From assembly GCA_016271365.2 (NCBI GenBank), contig CM057456.1, positions 662,807,501-662,871,500 on the forward strand: a DNA stretch of 64,000 nt, written 5' to 3'. The position numbers were made by a program, and so were the translations under genes. This document shows, piece after piece, positions 46,742-57,906 of the stretch (position 1 is the first letter of the stretch; every line of letters starts with the position of its first letter). This DNA is from Neoceratodus forsteri. Lineage: Eukaryota > Chordata > Ceratodontiformes > Ceratodontidae. The notes below the pieces were generated by a model, which had not been told where the DNA came from, made no database searches, and was given only the letters and a program-made list of their open reading frames with translations.

Positions 46742-47998
46742 TCAGTCTGAAAATGTCCATCCTCCCCACAGTGGTAACAGAACTTAGGATCTCAGGGGTC
46801 TTTGTTGGGAGGGAGATATCTTACTGATCGGGGGGCATCAGGGGTTCTGGAGGGCTCCTCAGGACTAGGTTGTTTGTTTCTTGATAACTCAGGTTCCCCA
46901 AATTTGGAGGGGTTGGCAGCAGTTTGTTTCAATTCTCTCACCATTTCCTGTAAATCTCTACTCTCAGCCCTCAAGTCACTCTCCACCCGGGGATCAGAGG
47001 AAACAACATGCACCCCCACTCCACCCTGGGCTTCTGGGGGCACAGGAAAAGCATCAGACCCTTTGTTCAAACCCCTTGAGGGGTGGGTCTCATCTGGTTC
47101 ACTGGGCTCAGGGGTCTGGCATAGATTCACAACCCCAACTTAAGGTTCCCACCCCTCCTCATCAGTCTCAACTTCTCGAATCTCTCTCATCAATTGGCAG
47201 TATTCGGGAGGGACAGTCCGTTGGTCATGTAGCTTGAGTTTTAACAATATTACACTGGAAAACATAGCAGATTTCAAGACGTGATCCAGTTGGACCTGAT
47301 TCAATATGGGGGCAGTTACCCCCCCTTTTGATAAGCTTTTTGCAATGCCCTTTCCAGTCTGGTGACAAAGGCTGACAATTATTTCTCATTCCTCCACTGT
47401 TTAGTTGACTTAAACTTCCACAACAAGTCTTCCCCAGTTTCTGTGCTCCCAAACACCCCTTCTAAGCCAGAAAGGTACTCACTGTAGTGGCTTCAGGGCT
47501 AGTAGCCCGCAAGAAATGAATGGCTTCCAGCGCTGGGCCCCTCAGGCTCTCCATCAGTCTCTTTCATTTCTCTCCCTCAGAGCACTGCCACTCTTGGACC
47601 ATAGGGGTAGCATAGTCCATCCAGGTCTCCAAATCATCTTCTCCTGAGGGCACAGGCACAATCCCAGAAAAAAGTTTCAATCTCCGATAGGAGCCTAGCT
47701 GTATGGGGCAAACAACTACAGGGCATGAAGCCAGAATGGAACTCTTGGAGGACCCAGGGGAGGTACCTGGGGAGGTTTGGGGGTGGGATCACTAGAAAGG
47801 TCTAACACCTGCAGTAATTCCTGAGTAGTTCTCCCTTCTGCAGCTAACAGTTTTAACAGTTTATCTTTAAAGCTATTAGTCTTGGGAGACCCCCCTGGGG
47901 TGGTTGAACCACTCTGGACATGAATGACCCTCCATCCCTTTTGAGCACCTTCCGGGTAAATCACTGGGGGCACCCTCTCTGGGTCTATAATTATACTG
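46742..47998 (-). pseudogene. Ty3/Gypsy Gag of PNMA type, 5' truncated
   Basis: Gag forms the capsid. From right to left the frames read DPERVPPVIYPEGAQKGW (47,973 region), SYRRLKLFSGIVPVPSGEDD with WMDYATPMVQEWQ (about 47,700-47,610), and RLMESLRGPALEAIHFLRA (about 47,560-47,505). These blocks match the capsid of the vertebrate PNMA family, which derives from Ty3/Gypsy Gag. A CCHC zinc knuckle, CYHCGEDGHFQTEC, lies at about 46,783-46,742. A stop near 47,575, a frameshift near 47,490 and a stop near 46,795 break it. The N-terminal 100 or so residues expected for PNMA-type Gag are missing because the sequence is cut at 47,998. Confidence 0.75.
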
Positions 47999-48384
47999 CC
48001 CCCATCTTTGTTATTTCCCCCTTAATAAATCAGATTTGTTGTTGCAAGGTATACTGTTTGAACTGTGTGTTTGTGCTACCCTTTTGTGTATCGACTCGTT
48101 TATAACTGCATCTTATTTTACAGGGGGTCCACAGTACCAAGTTGGCCATCTCGCCTTGGGGGTAAGCGTGAGTTACAACAGCTGGGTGGAAATTGCTGGT
48201 GAGCCACTAGTGGGAAGAAAGAGGGGTTGCAGTGACCCAGAGGGCTGTGACCAGGTCATATTTCACTGTTTCAACCTCGACCTCTGGGTGGAGGCACCCG
48301 CCATCGGATCCAGGCCCCTCAACCTGTTATTGACTGAGCAGGCAGGGGTAGTAGCCCTGGGGATAGCGCCACTGAGGGGTTACA
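47999..48384 (+). repeat. Inverted LTR fragment at the gag end
   Basis: This is the reverse complement of 40,058-40,443, ends in GGGGTTACA exactly at an LTR terminus, and has the same length (386 bp) as the matched part of the left LTR. It includes TTAATAAATCAGATTTGTTG and CTGTTATTGACTGAGCA. A normal 5' LTR would be in the opposite orientation. Confidence 0.8.
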
Positions 48385-48469
48385 TTTTGGAGGCACCACT
48401 GGGATCAGCGTCCCCTAGTGGCCAAGTAGACGAAGTACCCCAACATGGCCAAATGAAAGGAAAAACTGG

Positions 48470-49385
48470 AGGGGGATATGATGACGATCTTCAGTGGACC
48501 GGGAACATGTCTGCACTCTTCAAAGCCGACCGTGAACTGAAGAAATGCTGGTAAGCTGTATAATGGCATAAATGTATTTTTTTTCAACTTTGGTGGATAT
48601 CTCAATATGGGGTTCTTGGAGCTCCACCTCATGAACTGAGTACTGTAATTTTGTTATTCGGTCCTGAAAGGTGATTTCACAGTCACTGCGCAGAACCCAT
48701 TTCGGAACCAATAACGAAATGACAGTGTCGCTAGAAGTTCATGAGGTAGCCCCCAGAACCCTATTTTGAAAATTTGTGAAACAATTCCCCAAATGACTGT
48801 TTTACAAGCGTGCATTGTGCAGTTCTTATGCATGCTCGTAACTTTGAATTTTTTATATTTTCACTCCGGATTTTCAACATTGCCATTTTACCACATCTCC
48901 TTATGAGCAGTACAGCTGTCATTTTTCACATCTCTCCCAAAATGTGTTTTCGCACATGTAGTGCACAATGGTTTGGTTGGTGTGTGAAATCAATGTTCGG
49001 GACAGATTAAGAAAATCACAGTGACACTGTTCATGAGTAGAGGTCTTAAAATGGCTACGTTGAAAATTTTGTGACAAAAATCCATAAAATGACTATGTTA
49101 CGAGTGTGCATTGTGCAGTTTCCACGCACCCATGTAAGTTCACGAATTTGTAATATTTTTAGTCCAGATTTTCTACAGTGGCATTTTTCCACACCTCCTT
49201 ATAAATAATACAGCTGTCATTTTTCACACCTTGGCAGAAATGTGTTTTCGTACTTCCGACACTGAAATGCGTGGTCGCTGTGGGAAATCAGTGTTTGGGA
49301 CAGATTACGAAAATCACAGCGACACTGTTCATGAGCGGAGGTCCCAAAATGCCTGTGTTGACAATCTGCTATAAACAATCCCCAA
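48470..49385 (-). repeat. Family X, copy 4 (inverted), first part
   Basis: Read on the minus strand this matches 19.9-21.05 kb. GTTCATGAG boxes lie at 48,737, 49,029 and 49,327 (spacing 292 and 298 bp). The junction CACTCTTCAAAGCCGACCGTGAACTGAAG (as shorter blocks at 48,513-48,542) is the complement of the junction near 21,000. About 85 bp between the LTR fragment and 48,470 are unassigned. Confidence 0.75.
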
Positions 49386-49757
49386 ACTATCCCAAACAAT
49401 CCTACTGTAGGACCTTTCCCTGCCTAGCCCCCCCCCCCCAATCTCGAGAAGGTCCCCTGGACTGCCGATCCATCTTTCTCCCTACCCCTTTTTACCTACC
49501 CCTTAGGTTTATACAAGGATGTATTCCTCTGCAACTCCAGAGAAATTGTACATCTTTAATTGTAAATCTTTATTTTATACCAACATGTAACTAAGTGTAT
49601 TCTGTGTTCAATGTCTGCACCTGTAATGTTGTCCAATGTTGCATCTGCACAATGTTCTATTGTCTTGCCCTCCCTGCGATGAGGTGCCTTTTTAAATGAG
49701 TCCCTGACTCAAAGGTTGTAAATCTGACTTGTTCAAATAAATAAAATTTTTAAAAAA
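49386..49757 (+). mobile_element. L2-clade LINE 3' end, copy E, nested in family X
   Basis: The segment ends GACTCAAAGGTTGTAAATC, then AAATAAATAAAATTTTT, the same 3' terminus as L2 copies B and C. Family X sequence stops at about 49,385 and resumes at 49,758 with the next expected bases of the unit, so the LINE is inserted within a unit. A run of C lies at 49,429-49,439. No coding sequence remains. Confidence 0.7.
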
Positions 49758-50040
49758 TTACATTATGGGTGTATGTTGTGCAGTTTATAAGCGCGCTCGT
49801 GACTTCACCATTTTTTTTATATTTTTACTCCAGATTTTCAACATTGCCATTTTTACACCTCCTCATGAACAGTACTGCTGTAATTTTTCACATCATGTTC
49901 GAAATGTGTTTTCACACCTGTGGTGCCAAATGGTGTAGTCACTGTGCAAAATCAGCTTTTGGCTAACAAACTTATATTGCCACTGTTCATGAGGTGGGGG
50001 TCACAAAAAACCCATGTTGAAAAATTGGAGTGAAAATACC
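49758..50040 (-). repeat. Family X, copy 4 (inverted), second part
   Basis: The unit continues from the LINE insertion with GTGTATGTTGTGCAGTTTAT, CCAGATTTTCAACATTGCC (49,833) and GTTCATGAGGTGGGGGTC (49,986). It then passes into unrelated sequence. Confidence 0.7.
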
Positions 50041-50129
50041 AATAAACATACAAATTATTAGGGTTTCCAGCCATGTACCCTGTGAAGACTGGCAGGCATC
50101 AGGGCATGACTTGGGATTGTCACCTGTAA

Positions 50130-50450
50130 TGCTCATACCATTCCACCCCAACCACACCCTGCAGCCAGTGACAGGCATCAAGGTGTGCCTTGGACTCTTT
50201 GGCCCCAAAGTTGACCCCATTCTCCATACTGCACCCATCTCACCGTATTTCCTTATGGAATGGGGTGAGCATTAGGCTCAAACACTCCAAGGCACACCGT
50301 GACACTTGTTGGTGTCTGCAGGGTAGGGTGTGGTGAAATGGCATGGCCGTTATGCATGACAACCCAAAGGCACACCCCAATGCCTGTCAGTCTCTGCAGG
50401 GTGGTGGTGGGGTTGGCTTCAGTTCAGTACTTCACTGCCATTCCTATTAT
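50130..50450. repeat. Inverted-repeat cluster
   Basis: ACCACACCCTGCAG and AAGGTGTGCCTTGG (50,150-50,194) recur inverted as CCAAGGCACACCG and CTGCAGGGTAGGGTGTGGT (50,288-50,335), with arms of roughly 70 bp around a centre near 50,235. A third, related arm (AAAGGCACACCCCAATGCCTGTCAG, split at 50,367-50,391) follows. It may be a degraded MITE. Confidence 0.5.
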
Positions 50451-50539
50451 GCAGCTCTGTAACTTCTACACTACCAATGTCAATGCCAGTAAGCAAACAT
50501 CTGGCATTGACAAATGCTTGTTTCTTTGGTAATCAGGTA

Positions 50540-50700
50540 AGGTCCACTTAGCACAAGTGCCTGTTAACTTGGGTGATCCAGGAGCACTAGGTTAAATGAT
50601 GTGCTCAGAGTCACACAGTATGCATGTGGTAGTTGTGGGAATCAACCCCTGGTCTGCTGGTGGTACCAAGCTCATTACTCTAACCTGAAGGCCGTACTTT
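50540..50700 (-). mobile_element. CORE-SINE, copy 2
   Basis: On the minus strand it has a B box-like GGGGTTGATTCCC (about 50,636-50,650) followed by CATACTGTGTGACTCTGAGC, the MIR core. The tRNA-like head begins near 50,700. Confidence 0.75.
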
Positions 50701-51784
50701 CAGTCAATGTCTTCTGAACTCATTTTCACTGACTGCTTGTATGCTGCTGGACCAATTAACAGTAGATCTATTAGTTGCCAAACTATGAAAATAATTGAAC
50801 CAAACTGTACTGAAAAATGTAAGTCTTGCTAGCATTGTGCTTCTGATGGTGCTGCCACAAATCATGGAAACTGATGCAAAGCCCAGGATCTGCTGAAAAT
50901 ACTCTGAGTCGACGCAATCAAATGGACATTGATGGAGGTGTTGTATATTGCCTTTGTATCAGCATCTGTCCTGTCAGCAAATGCTGTTTTTTGCCTTTGT
51001 TTGGAATGATCTATGGTCAAAACTACACAATATTACATTGTAATAATAGTGTGGTAGTCTTTACCTTTCTGAAGCTGCCTTTAGCATTCTAGTTTTTAAT
51101 ACTTCTATCCTTTTTTTTTAATACAAATGTTGTTTCAAAACCAGTTTCCAGGACATGCACAGTATACAAAAGTAATACAATGCTGACAAGGTATCAAATG
51201 CACAGAACAACCTCCCCAAAAGTCCTTGAACACTCCCCTCTTCTACATACCATTCAGTGATTTGTGATAACAGTGAGGGCAATATTGTGCTTCTAATACA
51301 TCAAAGAGGAAGAAAAGAGTGCCTAGTGTTGAATCATTCTTTGTAAAATGTTTATACGGTTGATGTGAGGTGTATGGCTATAGTGAGGGTTGAATTACAT
51401 AATAGGTTGGGAAGTGGGTGTGTGGTCTGTGTTAGTTACATGGATGGGGAGCTGACATGGGAGACTTGCCCTATAGTGGAGGCTGCAGGAGTTAAGAAAA
51501 ACTTGACACAAGCAGAGCATAGTGGTTTTGTGACTTGGCCCTACGGGCAGCAATGAATCACCAGAGGAGAACTGGTTAGGTACAGCAGACTTTTTTGGGT
51601 CATATATTGTATCTGGCCCTTGACAGGTGCCAACACTTCATCTCACAGTGCTAATTCTGTCATTTCAAGGGACTTAGGATTGTCATATACTGGAGGCAGG
51701 GATCTGTTCCCGCTTCTGAAGTGATAATGGATGGGGACATTATAAAAGGGGAAAATTGTTTAACCGGGAAAGCCAGAGCTTGTT
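50701..51784. other. Unassigned
   Basis: No recognised gene or repeat. T-rich run near 51,110-51,120. Short frames have no domain. Confidence 0.45.
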
Positions 51785-51928
51785 TCTGGGTGTGACCAGG
51801 GAGCACAAGGAAGTTAAGTGACTTGCTCAGGATCACACAGTATGCAAGTGGGGGTTGATGGGATTCAAACCCATGTCTCCAGGTTTGCAGCTCAGGGCCC
51901 TTAACCACTATGCTATATGGCCTCCTTT
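51785..51928 (-). mobile_element. CORE-SINE, copy 3
   Basis: On the minus strand it reads GGGTTTGAATCCCATC (B box, about 51,860-51,875), then CATACTGTGTGATCCTGAGC and AAGTCACTTAACTTCC, the full CORE. The A box head (CATATAGCATAGTGGTTAAG, complement near 51,900-51,919) is also visible. Confidence 0.85.
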
Positions 51929-53537
51929 AATGAAAACAGCCCTTTAATGATTTTTGGGAATGGGGGTTATTAAATACTAACATCTGGTGTAGGCTTCCAG
52001 TTCCAGATTAATCTTTGTGTATATATTGAGGTGGGTGGGGGATTGTTTGCTAGCACTGGGTAGGGCTCAAAGTGTTGGCACACTTATTGGAAAGGCTTCT
52101 ATTTGCCATTCCTGGGCATGGAATCTGTTATAAAACCACAAAGGGTGATCTAGGTGGTCATTTTGGTACTGGCATGTTTACTGTACTATGTCATGTTGCT
52201 ATCAGTCTCATCATGATTCATTTTAGGTCACTTAACCGTCTTTCCCACCACAAGCTTCTGCTTACCTGGTATATGGCCTGTTGGACATGGTAACCCCTTA
52301 GTCACACCAGGTACACCTTACACCTGTTCTGTATCAGAATCAGGTTGATGTGTTAAGTTGGCAATGCTCTACCAGAGGTCAATTGGTGGTTCAGTCAATA
52401 AAATAGATCACCTGTACTTATTAATACACTGCAGTCACAGGTATATATTAAATAAAATGTTCTAATTTATACAAAATTGACAAGATACACAGCAAAATAA
52501 TGGGGGGGGGTACAACAGCACTAGGAAACTCAAGATGAATGGATTTAAAATGACTTTAAACACAAAAGTACAAATTAGGCAATCCCACACTGAAATAACT
52601 TAAATTCTGCATTTTACCCTAAGCTCTTAGAAAGCTTGTCCTTTCACATGGTGACAATTCTCATCTGGTCACCCCAAAACTAACAAACTCTAGCCAGAGT
52701 CGATAGGGCTGTTAAGAGCTACCAAATGACCAAAGTTATTTTCCTGTTGGTGTCATATAGTGCTGTTCAGTCACAATCATCAAAAACTGCCATGCTGCTA
52801 AATCAGTCCTCTTGAATTTATTTAGTCAGAATATATGCTACTGGTGTGTGTGTGAGTGTGTGTGTGTGTGTACTCCCAGATTAAGTTTGCCTTTTTCCTG
52901 TAACTGCAGGGCAATTTTCCTGTGTTTTCCTGTAGATTACATTATTTCCAATGGAAGCCAGATTCCTCTGTTTTTCTGTATAACTAATGCAAGTCTATGG
53001 GAAGAATTTCCCTGTAGTTGGCTCCAAATCCCTGTAAACAGAATTCCTTACCATTTAGATAAAATACCTGACATTCCCTACAAGCTAAGTTAAAGGAGAA
53101 CTGCACTGAACCTGTGAGTAATGTTTGCTGTAGAAGATTTTTTTCAAATAGTGGGTCCCCTTCTGTTTCTGACCCAATTTTGCTGGCCTTTTAGTTAACC
53201 CATTGGATATTTATGGGTTACACACTGCCACAAAGTGCCATCTAAGAATTGTATGATGTTGTTTATGTCCCCATGAACCTAAGAATTCTAAATTAGAACA
53301 CAGATGCATTGTACCAGCTATGTAAGTTCTTGACAAGATCATACTGTTCTAAAATGATCAACGCCAGCAGTGTGTGAATCAGAAACACTCAATGAATTTA
53401 CCAAAAGGCCAGTTCAGATTAAGCAGTAACAAAATGAGAACTGGTATATTAAAAAGTAACATCTACGTCTACAAAAATGCATGTTTGCTGATTCAAGGCA
53501 GTTCTCCTTTGAGTCTAAATTGTTCACTATTTATCGG
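51929..53537. other. Unassigned; short TG microsatellite
   Basis: A TG run at 52,842-52,871 is the only feature I can name. No coding sequence is recognised. Confidence 0.45.
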
Positions 53538-53725
53538 GCTGACAGTACAGCCTAGAGGTTAGAGTAATGAGCTATAAATGAGCTTTGTATATATCCAGCA
53601 TTCAGACATGGGTTTGATTCCCACACCCTCCACTTCCATACTGTGTGGCCCTGATTAAGTCACTTAATCTATCCAGTGTTCCTGGGCTGTCCCTAGAAAC
53701 AAACACCTACAGTAGTAGCACCGAA
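53538..53725 (+). mobile_element. CORE-SINE, copy 4
   Basis: The head has AGAGGTTAGAGTAATGAGC and a B box GGGTTTGATTCCC (53,610). It is followed by CATACTGTGTGGCCCTGA and AAGTCACTTAATC, the MIR-type core. Confidence 0.8.
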
Positions 53726-56533
53726 TTAGTCAAATGATTTTTAAGGATTTTTAAAAATCCCTATTGAGAAATGTGAAACCTTTAGTTAGGAATTTTTTTT
53801 TGTTTGTGTATTCACTGCTACGTAGAGAGGGTTGTCTCATCAGATAGTATAGTTGAAAATCTACCAGGTGCCACTTAAGTACTATAATAGAAACTGGCCT
53901 CTTTCTGTAGGTATAACAAAAATAATTTTAGAGGATTTTTTTCCCTAAATTTTGTGAAGGATAAATAGGGAATCTCACAAAATTGCTTGACAAATTCGGC
54001 ACTACTACTGTATGCCTAGTTGGCCTTACCTGGTTACCAAAGGAAAAAATATATATATTTATTAAACTACATTTTGTAAACTGTAAACAAACATTAAACT
54101 GCAGTACACCGATTCCAGATCCATGCACTAACCAACCTCCCTACTCCTAACAGAATCCATCTAACTACTCTATCCCTCTCTGTAAATCTTTTTTTTTTTC
54201 CCTTTTAGTTTTGAAACTGTCTGTCTGGAGGATGGAAACATAACACTTTTATACTGACCTTGTGCTGCGTGGGAGGGAATGTTCACTCAGACAGTGTAGC
54301 TGAGCCTCAGACCATAAATCCTAGCTAAGAGATGAGCAGTCTGCGTCACATGACCCATCCCAAAGCAGGATTGTATACACACACAGACTTTAAAAGCACT
54401 TTCCACGTCACACTTCCAACTCCAGAAACAGCAAACAAGCATAATGCACCTTTATTGTGCATTGTGTGCCTGGGCATCTGGACTTAATTAACTCTATTAC
54501 ACTAGTTTATGCTTACTTTATTTGCTTGTTTGTTTAAAGGGCAAGATCCTTCAGGCTAAAAAAAGTGATGGGGCTACAGCCCCCGCCCTGCAGTTCTTAT
54601 GTGTGCCTATAGGAATGAAATAGTTCACAGACTGCAGGTCCACTGTCTGTAATCTGACATTGTAGAGGTTTTGTGTTTTATAGACATCATATAAAGAGTT
54701 AACCCCTATGTCGCTGAAAGAAATAGAATGCATCTATTAGACTGAGCTGTAAAGATGATAGAAACAGTTTAAAAAGTTTTTTTTTGTTAATAGCCTGAGA
54801 AGTTCTGAGGCACAGTACAGTAGCATCCCCCTCCCTTCAGATGCTTTTAACATAGAGCAGCAAATAACAAAAATCAGAGGGGGAGTGCACTACTTTGCAG
54901 CTGTGGATGAATGCTTCCAAACATCTAGGAAGGGAGTTCCAAGAAAAGCCATTTTAGAGCTACAATCTGATCAATGACAGAAGGGCTGTAGGCTCAGCCC
55001 ACAGCCCTAAAAACTGGTTACCCTTATTGCACACTGTGACCTCAGTTGTGTATCTGTAACATGTGGGAGGTTGAAAAGGATGACCCACCTTCTGCATTTT
55101 GGTTTGAATACATACTGAGAACTATCATGATCGAAAGGCTTTGTTTCAGCCCTCTCTATTCTGTGCAATGGATCCTTGTTATGGCTGCAGTGTGCAGAGC
55201 CCTACAGCTGCTATGGGATCATAGAAAAAAAGAAGCTGACCAGATACTGCCTGCTAATTTTGCTTTGGAGTTCTGGTAGTGGAGGTGGACATGCATCCAC
55301 CACACTGCTTTGTTCTGCAGCTGGAACACAGCACTGTCTGCTGTGTCCAGTATGGCCACTGGTGCACAGATAACTCCAGTGGCCATATTGGACACAGTGG
55401 CACTGTCCACTGTGTCTGACATTCCGGAGTTGCTGGACCTGTATTCCCCTGCAATATGTGGTTGTGGGCAGAAAGATAAAAATTAATCTTCAGCTAAAAT
55501 GTCTTATTGCCTGGAAATGAAATGCTCTGCACATCACATCTGGTCCCTCAGTGCACCCACTCCTCCATCTACAGCAACAATATTTAGCCCCCTTGACTTT
55601 CTGGCGAGGATCCTTCAACCACTGATGGAATGTGCAGTCACCTCTCTCCAGCCTCAGACCCAAGGAATCCTGCAGCTGGTTCTCACTGCTCTCCCTTGCT
55701 TTGGGTGTCACTTAGGAGGTGCAGGCAGTCTGTCGATGAGAAGCTGAGCAGCATCAGCACCATGGGAGGGCTGCATAGTCCAGGTGAGGTGTGGCAGAGG
55801 AGACCTCAGACTCCAGCCACTTGTAGTTGCTACCTGTTACCCTCTGTGTGTGAGCCTGAGAGAGCAAGTCGTACACACATCCCCACTCACATGGCTGAGC
55901 CGTCCCTGCACTGCCACCTCCAGTGCTCCCGCCCACCTACCCACCACCAGCTGGCCACCTACTGTACTTCCCTTCTGCAGTCTCAAACTGGCTGCCGGTG
56001 GTGGCATTTCTGATTAGCAGCAGGAAGCATCTACTTGCAACCATCAGTTTTTCCTCTTCGCTCACTCACTGTCCCCAGGATTACAGTTCTCACCTGTCAC
56101 TGAGCCTACACAGCATGAAACTGAATGCCTTGTGGCGTCCTCGTAGCCAGACATGGCAGTCCTTATTTCAGTGTTATTAAATAATTCACTAAGCCTTACT
56201 TTCATTCATTTAAGAATTTTTCTGAATGTTTGGTTAGGACGGCTTCCCTTTTTTATGTTTTTGTTTGTTTTTGTCTGGCTGGAGTAATTTAAAACCAATC
56301 ATGTCTGCCTTGATAGTTCCTGAGATTAGACCCAGCAAATATAAGTAGCATACCTTGTCAATTCTTTGCCCTCTCACTATCATTGCAGTCACAGTCGCCC
56401 TCTTATATGTATTCCTGTCCTCTTACATTCTACCCCCACTGCAGCTTCACTAATTGCCATTTGTCACATACTCTGTTCTCACTCTACCGCATACACACAC
56501 ACATGCATTGCACTAACTGTATGCCCTTTAACA
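53726..56533. other. Unassigned, possibly unique
   Basis: I looked for splice-flanked coding sequence and found none convincing. A T-rich tract ending in AG lies at 54,188-54,209, but the following frame is short and unrecognised. A hairpin at 55,341-55,397 is listed separately. Confidence 0.4.
55341..55397. other. 22-bp stem hairpin, pre-miRNA-sized
   Basis: CTGTGTCCAGTATGGCCACT then GG (55,341-55,362) is the complement of CCAGTGGCCATATTGGACAC then AG (55,376-55,397) with a single change that becomes a G-U pair in RNA. The loop is 13 nt. The pairing hardly extends beyond the 22 bp. Confidence 0.55.
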
Positions 56534-56817
56534 TACAGTGGCATCCCCCAGGATGAAATGCAATTCTGCATTATTTTGCAGCCCTCTGCAGAATGTTGCA
56601 GCAGACTTACTGGATAAAGCAATGTAATTTCAATGATAATTAGTCCCCTTTGTCATTCAGAAAAATGTGACACTGTCAGGATGAAGTGAATGCCAGTTTC
56701 CTGTATGACAAAGGGGACTAATTGCCATTAAAATTATATTGTTTTATTCAGTAGGTCTGCTGCAGCATACTGCAGGATGCGTTAAAAGTGTGTTTCATCC
56801 TAGGGGACGCCACTGTA
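56534..56817. mobile_element. Palindromic Tc1/mariner-type MITE with TA duplication
   Basis: The element starts CAGTGGCATCCCCCAGGATG (56,536) and ends CATCCTAGGGGACGCCACTG (56,815), flanked by TA on both sides (56,534-56,535 and 56,816-56,817). The arms, about 130 bp each, remain complementary through AATTAGTCCCCTTTGTCAT (56,639-56,657), so the whole 280-bp element folds into one hairpin. There is no coding sequence. Confidence 0.85.
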
Positions 56818-57196
56818 TACTGCAGTTTCAGACACACTGCCCTCGCTCCCTGCCCTCCCCCCTCCTGTGACCGTTATATGAATTAACACAATACTGTTGG
56901 ATTTGCTGTGCAGTGGTAGCATAGACTGCTGGTTCCCATGTCCAACAAACTTGTATTTGTTATCATCTGAGGATTTGGCAGACAGATCCTGTGAAAGGAG
57001 GAATATTTGGTACTGCTTGGGGGAGGGGGCACTGAAATGTTCACAACCTGATTAAAGTTATAAGATCAATTATAATTAAGTTGAAAACTGCACAGTTACT
57101 AAACTAGAAAATAATGGGCCGGATATTCAAACTGTGCCCAAAACGTGCTCAACAGCAGGAGCAAGCACAAGTCAATTGCGCATATGCGCAACAGAC

Positions 57197-57254
57197 GCGA
57201 TATTCAAACATGGAGCAAGACAAACTGCGCAAGCAGCCAACGTCTGAATATCGC
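57197..57254. promoter_or_regulatory. Left subterminal GCGATATTC repeats
   Basis: GCGATATTCAAAC at 57,197 and its inverse GAATATCGC at 57,246 lie just inside the left end. The same motif occurs at 59,881 (promoter region), 63,821 and 63,933 (right subterminal region). Such repeats are candidates for binding by the transposase or its Myb-like partners; that role is inference. Confidence 0.5.
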
Positions 57255-57854
57255 ACAAACTGCACCATAGCGCAACCAGGAAGGGGAAGCTGAGCAGAAA
57301 TGATGCGCCATAGTGCAACAAGGCTAGCCCAGCTGAGCAGTCCAGAGGTGCCATAGCGCAAGCAGAGCCCTCTCCCCAGCAGAGCAATGGAACTGCACAA
57401 CCAGGGAGGCAGGCTGGGGCCCACCACCAGCCATGCCACACATGGGCACAGGAACACACTGCAGAACTAACAATACACCCGCACACCCCAAGCACAGCAT
57501 CACTGGGGAGGGATGGATGATCCACCCGGCCCATGGGACAAGCCAACAAAACACAGCAGGGCCATGTCACCCCAGCACACCCACTGGCAGGCTGAGACTG
57601 CCACACACAGGGAGTCGACAACCACAGTGCACATCAGCCCCCCCTTCTGCACAGCACACCCTGCACTGTGACCCCAAGACACCACCCATGTGCAGTGACT
57701 GTCACTGCAGTAAACACCATGCATCCCCCCTGGCAAACTGCAACCTAGTGTAGCACAGAACCATACAAGCCAGACCCACCCTGGGCACCCAGCAGTGGGC
57801 GGCAGCAGATGGCAAGACGACTGAAAGTCACTCCCACACCGGAGACACCTCCAC

Positions 57855-57870
57855 ATGCACACACACACAT

Positions 57871-57904
<34 letters not shown>
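57855..57904 (+). repeat. AC microsatellite
   Basis: An almost pure AC run with two ATGC interruptions, inside the Harbinger element. A short AT run follows at 58,001-58,014. Confidence 0.9.

Positions 57905-57906
<2 letters not shown>

Larger units (their letters stand above)
40058..48384 (-). mobile_element. Ty3/Gypsy LTR retrotransposon, rearranged
   Basis: The element reads on the minus strand. It has a full 3' LTR on the left (40,058-41,752), a polypurine tract, pol and most of gag. On the right, where leader, primer-binding site and 5' LTR are expected, gag joins at about 47,998 to a 386-bp LTR end in inverted orientation (47,999-48,384). The left flank (TACAG) and right flank (TTTTG) do not match as a target duplication. 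Confidence 0.85.

Noticed and set aside
54188..54260. Splice acceptor and exon of a host gene
   Set aside because: A T-rich tract plus AG is present, but the following open frame is short and matches nothing I recognise.
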